64,000 nt of DNA from Verrucomicrobium spinosum DSM 4136 = JCM 18804. GTDB lineage: Bacteria > Verrucomicrobiota > Verrucomicrobiia > Verrucomicrobiales > Verrucomicrobiaceae. The position numbers were made by a program, and so were the translations under genes. Location of the stretch: positions 4,931,105 to 4,995,104 of the forward strand of contig NZ_ABIZ01000001.1 of assembly GCF_000172155.1 (NCBI RefSeq), given 5' to 3'. The notes beneath the pieces are model-generated. The model saw nothing but the letters and a program-made list of their open reading frames with translations, ran no database searches and had not been told where the DNA came from. This document shows positions 56,341-64,000 of the stretch, piece after piece (within the stretch, counting starts at the first letter, position 1; each line of letters opens with the position of its first letter).

Positions 56341-58137
56341 ATGCCGTCCGCCCGCCCTTTCTCCCCCGCAACCGTGCATCGCCTGCCGCAAACAGGGGCT
56401 CATCTTTCGGACTACCGCATTTCTCACCGGGTGCTGGTGCTCTGCGCCCTGGCAGTGCTGGCGGCCGGCTTGAGCACCGTGGCGGCGGCCATTCTCGTCT
56501 GGCTGATCAACACGATCACCAACCTCTGCTTTCATCTCACGTGGTCCTCAGCCGAGGCCTCGCCATTGGGACACGTGTGGGGTTACTGGGTCGTCGCCGT
56601 GCCGGTGGCAGGAGCCCTGATCATCGGGTTCATGGCTCGCTATGGCTCGGACAAGATCCGGGGCCACGGCATCCCGGAGGCTCTGGAAGCGATTCTGCAT
56701 GGTCGGAGCCGCATCCATCCCAAAGTGGCGGTGCTCAAGCCAGTGTCTGCCGCCATCTCCATCGGCACCGGTGGGCCCTTTGGAGCAGAAGGTCCGATTA
56801 TCATGACCGGAGGAGCTCTAGGCTCCATCCTAGCGCAACAGTTCCATCTGAGCGCTGCGGAGCGGAAGACGCTGCTGGTGTCAGGTGCTGCCGCCGGCAT
56901 GACCGCCATCTTTGGCACTCCCGTGGCGGCCGTCCTGCTTGCCGTGGAGCTGCTCCTGTTTGAGTGGAAACCGCGCAGTCTCATCCCGGTGGCCGTCGCT
57001 GCGCTCGTGGCCGCGTGCCTGCGCCCAATCTTCCTGGGGGCCGGTCCGGTGTTTCCCGTGTTGCCCCACGTGGGACTCTCCGGAGAGGAGATGGGCTACG
57101 CCGGGGCTTTGGGAGTTTTGGTGGGGCTGGGTTCCGGCATCGTAACGACACTCGTGTATGCTGCGGAGGATGCCTTCAAAAAGGTGCCCCTTCACTGGAT
57201 GTGGTGGCCTGCCATGGGGGCCGTGTTTGTGGGCATGGGTGGACTCATCGAACCTCGCGTGCTCGGTGTGGGCTACGAGACCATCCACCACACCCTGCGC
57301 GGAGAGCTGGCCGGGCACGTGCTCCTCAGTCTGGCGGTGCTCAAGGCCCTCGTCTGGGCGGTCGCCCTGGGTTCCGGCACCTCCGGCGGGGTCCTCGCCC
57401 CTCTGCTCATCCTGGGCAGCGCCATGGGCGCGTTTCTGGGGCACTGGATCCCTGCGGGGGATGTTCCCCTCTGGGCGCTGGTCGGCCTCGCGGCCATGAT
57501 TGGCGGCACCATGCGCGCCCCCCTCACCGCGATGGTTTTCGCGGTGGAGCTTACCCATGACTTCAACGTCATGCCCGCCCTTCTGGCAGGCAGCATCGCT
57601 TCCTTCGCCGTCACCGCCCTGTGGCTGCGCCGCTCCATTCTCACAGAAAAGCTCGCCCGCCGCGGTCAGCACATCACTTGCGAGTACAGCATCGACCCCT
57701 TTGAACTGGCCCGCGTGCAGGATGTCATGGATACCCAGGTGCCGACCGTCCCCAGCACGATGAAACTCCAGGAGCTCGCCAGACGGATTGCGGCAGGCGA
57801 TCCCATCTTGGCCGGGCATCAGGCCACCCTGGTGCTCGATCCAGAGCAGCGGCTCAAGGGCATCGTCACCCGCGGAGACATCATCCGGGCTCTGCCAGAT
57901 GCGGCAGAGAACGAGACCCTCACGGTGGAGGAGGCGGGATCAAGCCCTCTCACTGTCACCTACCCAGACGAGCCTCTGGCCGACGCCTTGAATCGCATGC
58001 TGGCCCAGAACATCGGGCGCATGCCCGTGGTGGAACGCGAACGCCCGGATCACCTGATCGGCTATCTGGGGCGTAGCGCCATACTCTCTGCACGTCAGCG
58101 TCTTCATGACGAGGAGCACCTCCGGTCCATCCGTTGA
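56341..58137 (+). CDS. ClC-family chloride channel or antiporter with CBS domains
   Basis: 598 residues from ATG 56341. Ten or more membrane helices with the ClC signature loops: GHGIPEAL (GSGIP-type), GPFGAEGPIIMTGGALGS (GKEGP type, keeping the gating Glu), and GTSGGVLAPLLILGSAMGA (GxFxP type). The C-terminal part (about 460-590) is a CBS pair (VQDVMDTQVPTVPSTMKLQE, QRLKGIVTRGDIIRALPD, IGRMPVVERERPDHLIGYLG), which usually senses adenine nucleotides. It lies under a MarR operator. Whether it is a Cl-/H+ antiporter or a channel cannot be decided here; the second proton Glu was not aligned. Confidence 0.9.
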   Translation: MPSARPFSPATVHRLPQTGAHLSDYRISHRVLVLCALAVLAAGLSTVAAAILVWLINTITNLCFHLTWSSAEASPLGHVWGYWVVAVPVAGALIIGFMARYGSDKIRGHGIPEALEAILHGRSRIHPKVAVLKPVSAAISIGTGGPFGAEGPIIMTGGALGSILAQQFHLSAAERKTLLVSGAAAGMTAIFGTPVAAVLLAVELLLFEWKPRSLIPVAVAALVAACLRPIFLGAGPVFPVLPHVGLSGEEMGYAGALGVLVGLGSGIVTTLVYAAEDAFKKVPLHWMWWPAMGAVFVGMGGLIEPRVLGVGYETIHHTLRGELAGHVLLSLAVLKALVWAVALGSGTSGGVLAPLLILGSAMGAFLGHWIPAGDVPLWALVGLAAMIGGTMRAPLTAMVFAVELTHDFNVMPALLAGSIASFAVTALWLRRSILTEKLARRGQHITCEYSIDPFELARVQDVMDTQVPTVPSTMKLQELARRIAAGDPILAGHQATLVLDPEQRLKGIVTRGDIIRALPDAAENETLTVEEAGSSPLTVTYPDEPLADALNRMLAQNIGRMPVVERERPDHLIGYLGRSAILSARQRLHDEEHLRSIR

Positions 58138-58211
58138 ACTCCGGCTATCTGCCTCAGGGAATCAATACCCAGACACCCACCTCACCCCCCCCAACCCACA
58201 CCTCCAAACCC

Positions 58212-58289
58212 ATGCTCGTCCTCAAAGTTATGATCCTGAAGACTGCCATCGCCGCCGCCGCCGGGTGGACCATGCTGGCACTCCTGTGA
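58212..58289 (+). CDS. Candidate 25-residue hydrophobic peptide, coupled to the next gene
   Basis: ATG 58212 opens a 25-codon frame that begins MLVLKVMILKTAIAAAAG and ends WTMLALL; one hydrophobic helix with two lysines near the start. Its stop TGA (58287-58289) overlaps the GTG start (58286) of the next membrane protein by GTGA, the pattern of translational coupling. It may be a small membrane protein or only a leader that couples translation. No homologue is known to me. Confidence 0.4.
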   Translation: MLVLKVMILKTAIAAAAGWTMLALL

Positions 58290-58696
58290 AGGCTCGCGAC
58301 ACTCCACGCTTCCGCTACCTGCTGGATCCCCTCTTTCTGGTGGGATGCACTGCCTATGCCTTGAACCGTTGGCTCATCAAACCCCAGGTGGGCGTGGAGT
58401 TCATCTATTATCAATTCAATGACCTGTGGGTGATCCCCTGCGCGCTGCCGCCGGTGCTGTGGCTGCACAGGGTGCTGGGACTGGGGGCCCCACAAGCCAT
58501 GCCCACCAGCGGGGAAATCATCTTCCATCTCCTGCTCTGGTCCGTCTTCTGCGAATACATCGGCCCCCGGTTCATGCCCCACAGCGGGAGTGACTGGCGG
58601 GACGTGCTGGCCTATAGTGCTGGCGCGCTCGTCGCCGGTCTGTGGTGGCACCGTCACCGATGGCTCCCGCGGCGGCTCTGGACTCCCCAGCCATGA
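58286..58696 (+). CDS. Hypothetical polytopic membrane protein
   Basis: 136 residues from GTG 58286. Four hydrophobic segments (DPLFLVGCTAYALNRWLI, LWVIPCALPPVLWLHRVL, IIFHLLLWSVFCEYIGP, AYSAGALVAGLWWH) separated by short loops; the end is basic. The internal pattern resembles small VanZ-like or DUF-type membrane proteins but no family can be named. It overlaps the small peptide frame before it (GTGA) and the methyltransferase after it (ATGA), so the three are one transcription unit. The longer frame from 58106 overlaps the ClC gene and is unlikely. Confidence 0.65.
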   Translation: MKARDTPRFRYLLDPLFLVGCTAYALNRWLIKPQVGVEFIYYQFNDLWVIPCALPPVLWLHRVLGLGAPQAMPTSGEIIFHLLLWSVFCEYIGPRFMPHSGSDWRDVLAYSAGALVAGLWWHRHRWLPRRLWTPQP

Positions 58697-59361
58697 GTTT
58701 TGACATTCTCGCCCCGGTTTACCGCTGGATGGAACTCCTCCTGGCGGGCCGCAAGCTCCACCGTTGCCGCTGCGCCTTCCTGGAGGAGGTGCCTACCCCC
58801 CAGCATGTCCTGATGCTGGGCGAAGGTCATGGCCGGTTCCTGGTGGAGTGCCTGAAGAAGTTTCCTAATACTCATGTCACGTATCTGGATGCCAGCACCG
58901 GCATGATTGAGCAGGCGATGAAGGCGCTGCGACGCCATCGGTTGACGGCAGACCGGGTCACCTTCATTCACGCGGATGCCCTGGCGTGGCAACCACCGAG
59001 AAAGACCTACGATCTGATCGTCACCCATTTTTTTCTGGACTGCTTCCGCCCGGAGCAGCTTCAGCACCTCATTCCAACCATCGCCTCCTCTGCCCCCCCG
59101 GCCGGGCATTGGCTGGTGGCGGACTTTCAGGAGGCACCCGCCGGCTGGCAGAAGATTCGCAGCCAGCTCATTCTGGGATTGATGTACTGGTTCTTCCGCA
59201 CAGTGACAAGGCTTCCCGCCCGTCGCCTGACCTGTCCCGATCCGCTGCTACGGCAGGCTGGCTTTCAGCTCCAGGGGGAGCAGGTATTCGAGTGGGGGCT
59301 TCTCCGCAGCACCTGCTGGAAGCAAGTACCATCCTCCAGGACGCCCTCACCCGCCGCCTGA
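58693..59361 (+). CDS. Class I SAM-dependent methyltransferase
   Basis: 222 residues from ATG 58693, which overlaps the stop of the preceding gene. Methyltransferase motif I is LMLGEGHGRFL, motif II includes VTYLDASTGMIEQA (acidic residue binding the SAM ribose), and motif IV YDLIVTHFFLDCF. The start MSFDILAPVYRWMELLLAG resembles UbiE-like or membrane-associated methyltransferases. Substrate unknown; co-encoded with a membrane protein, so a lipid or quinone is possible. Confidence 0.82.
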   Translation: MSFDILAPVYRWMELLLAGRKLHRCRCAFLEEVPTPQHVLMLGEGHGRFLVECLKKFPNTHVTYLDASTGMIEQAMKALRRHRLTADRVTFIHADALAWQPPRKTYDLIVTHFFLDCFRPEQLQHLIPTIASSAPPAGHWLVADFQEAPAGWQKIRSQLILGLMYWFFRTVTRLPARRLTCPDPLLRQAGFQLQGEQVFEWGLLRSTCWKQVPSSRTPSPAA

Positions 59362-59437
59362 GCCGCAAGCACGGCCACCGGCAAACCCGGGTTCACGAGA
59401 ACCCGTCATCCTCCCCTCGTTGTCCCCTCAAGTCCCC

Positions 59438-60214
59438 ATGTCATCATTCAGAGCATTCCTAGGTGTCGAGCTCAACCCTGTCAGCCCGCGGGAGAAAGCT
59501 GTCTCGGCGGCAGGTGGGTTTATTTCCATTATCCTCCTGCTCGTCATCACGGAGTCCACGCTCCATCTTTCAGGTGCCGCGGCGGTCATTGCCTCCATGG
59601 GGGCAAGCGCTGTGCTTCTCTTTGCCGTGCCGCATGGATCCCTTTCCCAACCGTGGCCCGTGATTGCCGGGCATGGATTCTCTGCCTTCTTCGGTGTGCT
59701 GTGCGCCCGGGCGATCCCCAATCACTATGCGGCAGCGGCAGCGGCGGTGGCATTGGCCATCCTGGCCATGCACGTCTTCAAGTGCATCCATCCTCCCGGC
59801 GGTGCCACCGCCCTGACGGCCGTACTGGGCGGTCCGGCCGTGCAGGCGCTGGGCTACAAGTTTGTCATCTTTCCCGTCCTGGCCAATGCCGTCACCATGG
59901 TCACGATTGCCATCCTGTTTAACGCGCTGTTCGCCTGGAGGCGCTACCCTGCTCTCTTCAACCGCCCCGCCGTGACCGTTCCGGCCCCCACGACCCTGTT
60001 GCGGGACGACACTGCCATCGCGACACCGGCTCCCAGCCACGAGCAGATCGTGCAGGCCCTCCGGACGCTCGACTCTTTTGTGGACATTACCGAGGAGGAC
60101 CTCATCCGCCTGGTCCAGATCCTTCGTCAAGACATCACCCCCGAACGAGGCACGCCTGCGGCAACGCAAAGCTCAGGTCTCGACCTGGCATCCATGAGAC
60201 ATCTTCGCGGCTGA
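59438..60214 (+). CDS. HPP-family membrane protein
   Basis: 258 residues from ATG 59438. It has four or more hydrophobic helices with the motif after which HPP proteins are named: FKCIHPPGGATALTAVLGG, and ASMGASAVLLFAVPHGSLSQ. HPP proteins are integral membrane proteins; some plant relatives transport nitrite. The last 75 residues are soluble (VDITEEDLIRLVQILRQDI). It follows the methyltransferase by about 77 bp. Function in this organism unknown. Confidence 0.85.
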   Translation: MSSFRAFLGVELNPVSPREKAVSAAGGFISIILLLVITESTLHLSGAAAVIASMGASAVLLFAVPHGSLSQPWPVIAGHGFSAFFGVLCARAIPNHYAAAAAAVALAILAMHVFKCIHPPGGATALTAVLGGPAVQALGYKFVIFPVLANAVTMVTIAILFNALFAWRRYPALFNRPAVTVPAPTTLLRDDTAIATPAPSHEQIVQALRTLDSFVDITEEDLIRLVQILRQDITPERGTPAATQSSGLDLASMRHLRG

Positions 60215-60334
60215 GGCCCTGCCAGACACTCTGCCCCGTCCGCATGAAATCATTTCATCGCGTCAATGAAGGAGTCTTTCTTGACTCCCTGCCGCCAGCT
60301 CCAGTTCCTCCACCTGCACACCAAATCACAAAGA

Positions 60335-60357
60335 AGGCGGGCCTTCCGGACCCGCCT
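60335..60357 (-). terminator. Hairpin after the Dabb gene
   Basis: AGGCGGG and CCCGCCT with a 9-base loop that itself contains TCCGGA. On the minus strand it is followed by TCTTTGTGATTT, a weak T-run, 46 bp past the stop at 60403. Likely the terminator of the Dabb gene. Confidence 0.55.
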
Positions 60358-60402
60358 CCAAATACTCAAACCTGACGGCGACGATACCGCCGGAGATTCA
60401 AG

Positions 60403-60771
60403 CTACTTCTGCGCGACAAAATCCACCACCAACACCTTGTCGATGAGGCCCTTGAGTTTGCTGCCAAACTCCTTGTGCGCCGGGTGGGGCAGATACACCT
60501 CCAAGCCAGCTTTGTCCTTGAACGTCACGAAGAAACAGTGGGTGAAGCCTTCGTCTTTCCCTTCCGGGCTTACGTTGGTGCCCCATTCAAAGTCGGTGAT
60601 GGTGTTCACCTGCTTCGGCAGCTCGCGGAATGCCTCTTCCACCGCCTTGATTTGCTCTTTGGAAGCAGTGTCTTTGAACTTGAACAAGACAACGTGGCGG
60701 TAGGGGGCATCAGCAAAGGCAGACATGGCGGTAAGGGTGGTGAGCAGAAGCGCAAAGAAGAGTGCTTTCAT
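60403..60771 (-). CDS. Secreted Dabb-domain protein
   Basis: 122 residues with a signal peptide (about 1-20). The mature part is a stress-responsive A/B-barrel (Dabb) domain: [37 protein letters not shown], and [20 protein letters not shown]. Dabb proteins form dimeric barrels, but no catalytic activity can be assigned. It is divergent from pgi with about 90 bp between the starts. Confidence 0.85.
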   Translation of the reverse strand: MKALFFALLLTTLTAMSAFADAPYRHVVLFKFKDTASKEQIKAVEEAFRELPKQVNTITDFEWGTNVSPEGKDEGFTHCFFVTFKDKAGLEVYLPHPAHKEFGSKLKGLIDKVLVVDFVAQK

Positions 60772-60860
60772 TCCCCAATTCTCACCAGATGCCCTCCGGG
60801 GTCAAGCAGTGCTTCCATTCGCCCTTGCACCCGGTTGCAATCCTGCTTACATCGGCCCCA

Positions 60861-62444
60861 ATGAGTCTCTGGCAGCGTTTTCAATCCAACTTCGTCCGCT
60901 ATTCTGACCTGGGCATCACGCTCGACATCAGCCGGATGAATTTCGGCGATGACTTCTTCACCAAGATGGCCCCTCTGACGGAGAGGGCTGTGGCCGACAT
61001 GAAGAAGCTCGAGGCGGGCGAAATCGTCAATCCCGACGAAGGTCGCATGGTGGGGCACTACTGGCTCCGCAATGCCAAACTCGCCCCCACTCCGGAGTTG
61101 CAAAAAGGCATCGAGGACGACATCGCCGAGAGCAAGGCCTTCGCCGCCAAGATACACGCTGGCGAGATCACCACAGAAAAAGGCGGAAAGTTCACAAAGC
61201 TGCTCGTGATCGGCATCGGCGGCTCCGCTCTGGGCCCGCAGTTCATGCGTGACGCCCTTGTGGATTCCTGGACCGCCCCGCTGCAGACCTGGTTCTTTGA
61301 CAATACCGACCCGGAAGGCATTCAGCGCGTGTTCAGCGAGATCGGAGAAGGTCTTGCCGAAACGCTCACCGTGGTGATCTCCAAGTCCGGTGGCACGCCC
61401 GAAACCCGCAACGGCATGCTCGAAGCGCGGGCCGCCTATGAGCGCGCCGGGTTGAATTTCTCCAAGCATGCGGTCGCCGTCACCGGCACGGCGGCCAACA
61501 ACATCAGCAGCAAGCTGGAAGCCTACGCCACGCAGAACAACTGGCTGAAGATCTTTCCCATGACGGACTGGGTAGGCGGTCGCACCTCCGTGATGCACAC
61601 GGTGGGCCTGGTGCCCATGGCCTTGCAGGGTGTGGACATCGACTCCCTCCTGGCTGGCGCTGCTGCCATGGACGAGAAGACCCGCTCCCTCCCCGTGGCA
61701 CAGAACGTCTCCATGCTGCTGGCTCTGATGTGGCACCACGCTGGCGGCGGCAAGGGCACGAAGGACATGGTCATCCTTCCCTACAAGGACCGTCTGGTCC
61801 TGCTGAGCAAGTACCTCCAGCAACTCGTCATGGAGTCGCTGGGCAAGGAACTGGATCTGGATGGCAACAAGGTCAACCAGGGCATTGCGGTGTACGGCAA
61901 CAAGGGATCCACCGACCAGCACGCGTATGTGCAGCAGCTTCGCGATGGCGTGAACAACTTCTTCGCCACCTTCATCGAAGTGCGCAAGGGCTCCGACGCA
62001 GCTCAGGTCGAAGTAGAACCGGGCACCCGCTGCAGTGACTTCCTGCAGGGCTTCCTTCGTGGCACGCGCAAGGCCTTGTTTGAGAACGGACGCGAGTCCG
62101 TGACCATCAGCATTCCAGAGGTCACCCCCTTCACCGTGGGTGCCATCATCGCCCTCTATGACCGTGCGGTCTCCTTCTATGCCAGCCTGGTAAACATCAA
62201 TGCCTACCACCAGCCAGGAGTGGAGGCGGGCAAAAAGGCGGCTGGGGTGTTCCTCACCCTGCTCTCCCAGGTGCGTGAACAGCTTGTCAAGGCAGGCAGC
62301 GGCACCGCCCCTGCTATCGCCGCCCCGCTCCAGGCCGATGTGGAGGACGTCTATCACTGCCTCACTCACCTCGCGGCCAATGACGCCCAAGTGTCCGTGA
62401 CTCTGGGTGGCAGCCCAGAGGAAGACCAATTTTCATCTCGCTGA
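60861..62444 (+). CDS. pgi: Glucose-6-phosphate isomerase
   Basis: 527 residues from ATG 60861. It interconverts glucose-6-phosphate and fructose-6-phosphate. SIS-domain phosphate sites are [20 protein letters not shown] and [37 protein letters not shown] and the [14 protein letters not shown] and [14 protein letters not shown] region complete the active site. The size is close to the common bacterial enzyme. Start set by the family N-terminus SLWQRFQ; the longer frame from 60762 overlaps the divergent gene. Links to glycogen synthesis through glgB in the same window are functional, not genetic. Confidence 0.95.
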   Translation: MSLWQRFQSNFVRYSDLGITLDISRMNFGDDFFTKMAPLTERAVADMKKLEAGEIVNPDEGRMVGHYWLRNAKLAPTPELQKGIEDDIAESKAFAAKIHAGEITTEKGGKFTKLLVIGIGGSALGPQFMRDALVDSWTAPLQTWFFDNTDPEGIQRVFSEIGEGLAETLTVVISKSGGTPETRNGMLEARAAYERAGLNFSKHAVAVTGTAANNISSKLEAYATQNNWLKIFPMTDWVGGRTSVMHTVGLVPMALQGVDIDSLLAGAAAMDEKTRSLPVAQNVSMLLALMWHHAGGGKGTKDMVILPYKDRLVLLSKYLQQLVMESLGKELDLDGNKVNQGIAVYGNKGSTDQHAYVQQLRDGVNNFFATFIEVRKGSDAAQVEVEPGTRCSDFLQGFLRGTRKALFENGRESVTISIPEVTPFTVGAIIALYDRAVSFYASLVNINAYHQPGVEAGKKAAGVFLTLLSQVREQLVKAGSGTAPAIAAPLQADVEDVYHCLTHLAANDAQVSVTLGGSPEEDQFSSR

Positions 62445-62492
62445 GCGAAAGTTCATGCTGGAACTTTCTTTCTGCTCGATTGAAAATTGGAA

Positions 62493-62855
62493 ATGTTAAA
62501 TGAGGCGGTGCTGGCAGTAGTCCCGGGTGGCGAGGTGGAGAATTTCCCCCTCGCCTATCAGCTTGCGTGCATTGTATTCACGGGGTTGTTCCTCTGGACC
62601 TTCAGCATCGCCCGCGATCCTCGGGGGTGGCGCCGCCTCTATCAGTCGCGGTTCAGCCGCGCAGAGGAAATTTCCGTGAATCGCAACAAGCGGCTGGACG
62701 AGGTCATCAAGCGCTATGCCCTGATCATTGCCATGTTCTTTCTGGTCACGGACGTGGCCGTCTTCGTTCTGGGCATCACCTATCAGCATCGCCACACGCC
62801 GCACGAGATGACCAAGGAGGAACTGTTCCGCGCTCAGGAGCTGGACAAGTACTGA
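62493..62855 (+). CDS. Small membrane protein, two helices
   Basis: 120 residues from ATG 62493. Two transmembrane segments (LACIVFTGLFLWTFSIAR near 25-43 and YALIIAMFFLVTDVAVFVLG near 75-95) flank a basic loop with RRLYQSRFSRAEEI and NKRLDEVIKR. The end has RHRHTPHEMTKEELFRAQEL. No family is recognised. It starts 48 bp after pgi on the same strand. Confidence 0.62.
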   Translation: MLNEAVLAVVPGGEVENFPLAYQLACIVFTGLFLWTFSIARDPRGWRRLYQSRFSRAEEISVNRNKRLDEVIKRYALIIAMFFLVTDVAVFVLGITYQHRHTPHEMTKEELFRAQELDKY

Positions 62856-64000
62856 TCACGGACTTCGCTCCTGGAGATGGGATCCGAGCGCCTTCGCCAG
62901 AGCTGCCCCTACGTCCCGATACCCCTCCGTGGTGCTGCTGGCCGTATTCCAGGGAGTCTCCAGACACAGGGCCACAGTCTTCGCATTACCGTTGGCCTGC
63001 ACCCAGTTGCCGCTGATCTGCCGCCACAAAGGATGGTATGAGGAAGCCGTGATCTTGGGCTCTGCCAGCATGGGCATCACTGGCTCGATCTCCGTCCTGG
63101 CGAGTTTCAGGAAATCCGCCTTGAAGGCCTTCGCCTCCGGTTGAAGCAACTCCAGGGCAGGAGCGTAGAAGAAGGCCTTCAGATCCCCCGGAGCCGGGTT
63201 ATGTAAATCGAGGAACACATCCAGCCTTCCCTCGGCCGCCAGGCCCTTGAGAATCTTCTGGGCGGCGGCCACCTCATTCCAGTTGGGCTTCTCACTCCAG
63301 TCGCGGTTGTGATCCTGCGGGAGCGCATCCTTGCCCCCATTGCCCGTGGCGGCGTTGTCCACATCCATCACCGGCACCACATAGATCTCCGCATTCTGCC
63401 GGAGCCAGGCAGCGCCCACATCCGCACTCATGACCCACTCCACGAACCCCTGGCAAACCCAGCTGGATCCGGACTCCCACGCATGCTGGCGGGCGTGTAC
63501 CCACACGCCGAAGCGCCGCTCCGGCACCCGGTCCCCTTCACTGATCCTCAGCATGGGCACCCGCCGCCCTTCCCGGGAGCGACAGAGTTCCATCTCCTCT
63601 GCCATCCGATGTTCTGAGCCGGTCTGTCGCACCCACTCCTCTGCCTTGGCCGGGGAGTAAGGCGGCCCCCACGCCACCAGTACCCGTCCGCTGGCAGAGG
63701 CACTGCCAGGCGGAAGTTGATACTCCATCTGCCCCTCTGCTCCCTTCTTGCCAGATTGTGTTTGCCGCCAAGTCTTGCCATCGGGCGACCAGGCCGCTCG
63801 CAAAGGCATGGCCCATGCTGCTGAGAGGGGCTTCGTCAAAGGCCCGCCCGCCCCTTTGGCCACCACAGCATCACTTCCCGACAACTTCAACGTCAGCGGC
63901 TGGTCCGGCTTCACGCCGGCAACCCGGAAGTACCACCAGCAGGGCCAGCCGCGTTCCGCCTGCCCGCCCGGCATAAACCTGACTTCCTGAGTACCGGCAT
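62856..64000 (-). CDS. M14 zinc carboxypeptidase (cytosolic-carboxypeptidase-like), N-terminus beyond the window
   Basis: At least 381 residues; the frame is still open at base 64000, so the start is outside. It begins RFMPGG and WPCWWYFRVAG, the N-terminal domain of the CCP-like M14 group, followed by the peptidase domain: the zinc site HARQHAWESG (HxxE), the third ligand in DLHN and the catalytic Glu in CLETPW. YHPLWRQISG is the substrate region. The enzyme should cleave C-terminal amino acids from peptides or proteins. No signal is visible in the part seen. Confidence 0.86.
   Translation of the reverse strand, partial: AGTQEVRFMPGGQAERGWPCWWYFRVAGVKPDQPLTLKLSGSDAVVAKGAGGPLTKPLSAAWAMPLRAAWSPDGKTWRQTQSGKKGAEGQMEYQLPPGSASASGRVLVAWGPPYSPAKAEEWVRQTGSEHRMAEEMELCRSREGRRVPMLRISEGDRVPERRFGVWVHARQHAWESGSSWVCQGFVEWVMSADVGAAWLRQNAEIYVVPVMDVDNAATGNGGKDALPQDHNRDWSEKPNWNEVAAAQKILKGLAAEGRLDVFLDLHNPAPGDLKAFFYAPALELLQPEAKAFKADFLKLARTEIEPVMPMLAEPKITASSYHPLWRQISGNWVQANGNAKTVALCLETPWNTASSTTEGYRDVGAALAKALGSHLQERSP

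Overview
The window is about 64 kb of GC-rich chromosome from a free-living heterotrophic bacterium, most likely a member of the Verrucomicrobiota (Verrucomicrobium/Prosthecobacter-like). The inference rests on two large secreted cytochrome-like proteins built from the DUF1587/1595/1592/1588/1585 and DUF1549/DUF1553 modules that are expanded in Planctomycetes and Verrucomicrobia, an SHD1-DUF1549 fusion, a GldG/DUF4340 ABC cluster, weak use of Shine-Dalgarno sites, and many lineage-specific small secreted proteins. No rRNA, tRNA or CRISPR array was seen.

Layout. 0-5.5 kb is accessory: a small secreted protein, an old IS1380-type element whose decayed transposase gene is split by a second, intact IS1380-type element (CTAG target duplication), an S24/S26-like peptidase and a lipoprotein. 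5.8-11.3 kb holds a DUF1592-type cytochrome-like protein, a DUF1232 protein, an enolase-superfamily enzyme and a macro-domain protein. 11.3-12.4 kb is an array of eight 147-bp repeats, each carrying two inverted REP-like hairpins. 12.5-18.5 kb is a glycosyltransferase-glgB pair followed by a membrane-anchored kinase-like protein that lacks the catalytic Asp. 18.8-24.5 kb has leuS, a fatty acid desaturase, small membrane proteins and an IscA-type protein; 24.7-29.7 kb has mutL, an ECF sigma/anti-sigma-like pair, and a HAD-Nudix fusion next to folB.

30.4-36.3 kb is an envelope region: two near-duplicate glycosyltransferases flank an Mpl-like Mur ligase, followed by a LysM/YkuD lipoprotein that lacks the catalytic Cys. 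36.9-40.8 kb is sucA-sucB. 41.1-46.3 kb is an ABC-2 exporter with GldG-like and DUF4340 partners. 46.4-55.8 kb carries a 3D-domain protein, a DUF1549/DUF1553 protein, a YegP protein, a double UspA gene with a damaged 5' end, a J-like/Sel1 membrane protein, a lipoprotein and a secreted FAD oxidoreductase. 55.8-64 kb has a MarR regulator divergent from a ClC-CBS channel over a perfect palindrome, a small membrane protein/methyltransferase/HPP run, pgi, and an M14 carboxypeptidase cut by the window edge.

Coherent functional units visible here are: folate synthesis (HAD-Nudix fusion plus FolB, potentially three consecutive steps), glycogen branching (GT4 plus GlgB), the TCA 2-oxoglutarate dehydrogenase pair, peptidoglycan-related modification (GT/Mur/GT and the YkuD-like protein), and MarR-controlled anion transport. 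Several enzymes look catalytically altered (kinase, YkuD, Mur ligase, HAD, J domain), which is the most unusual theme of the window.
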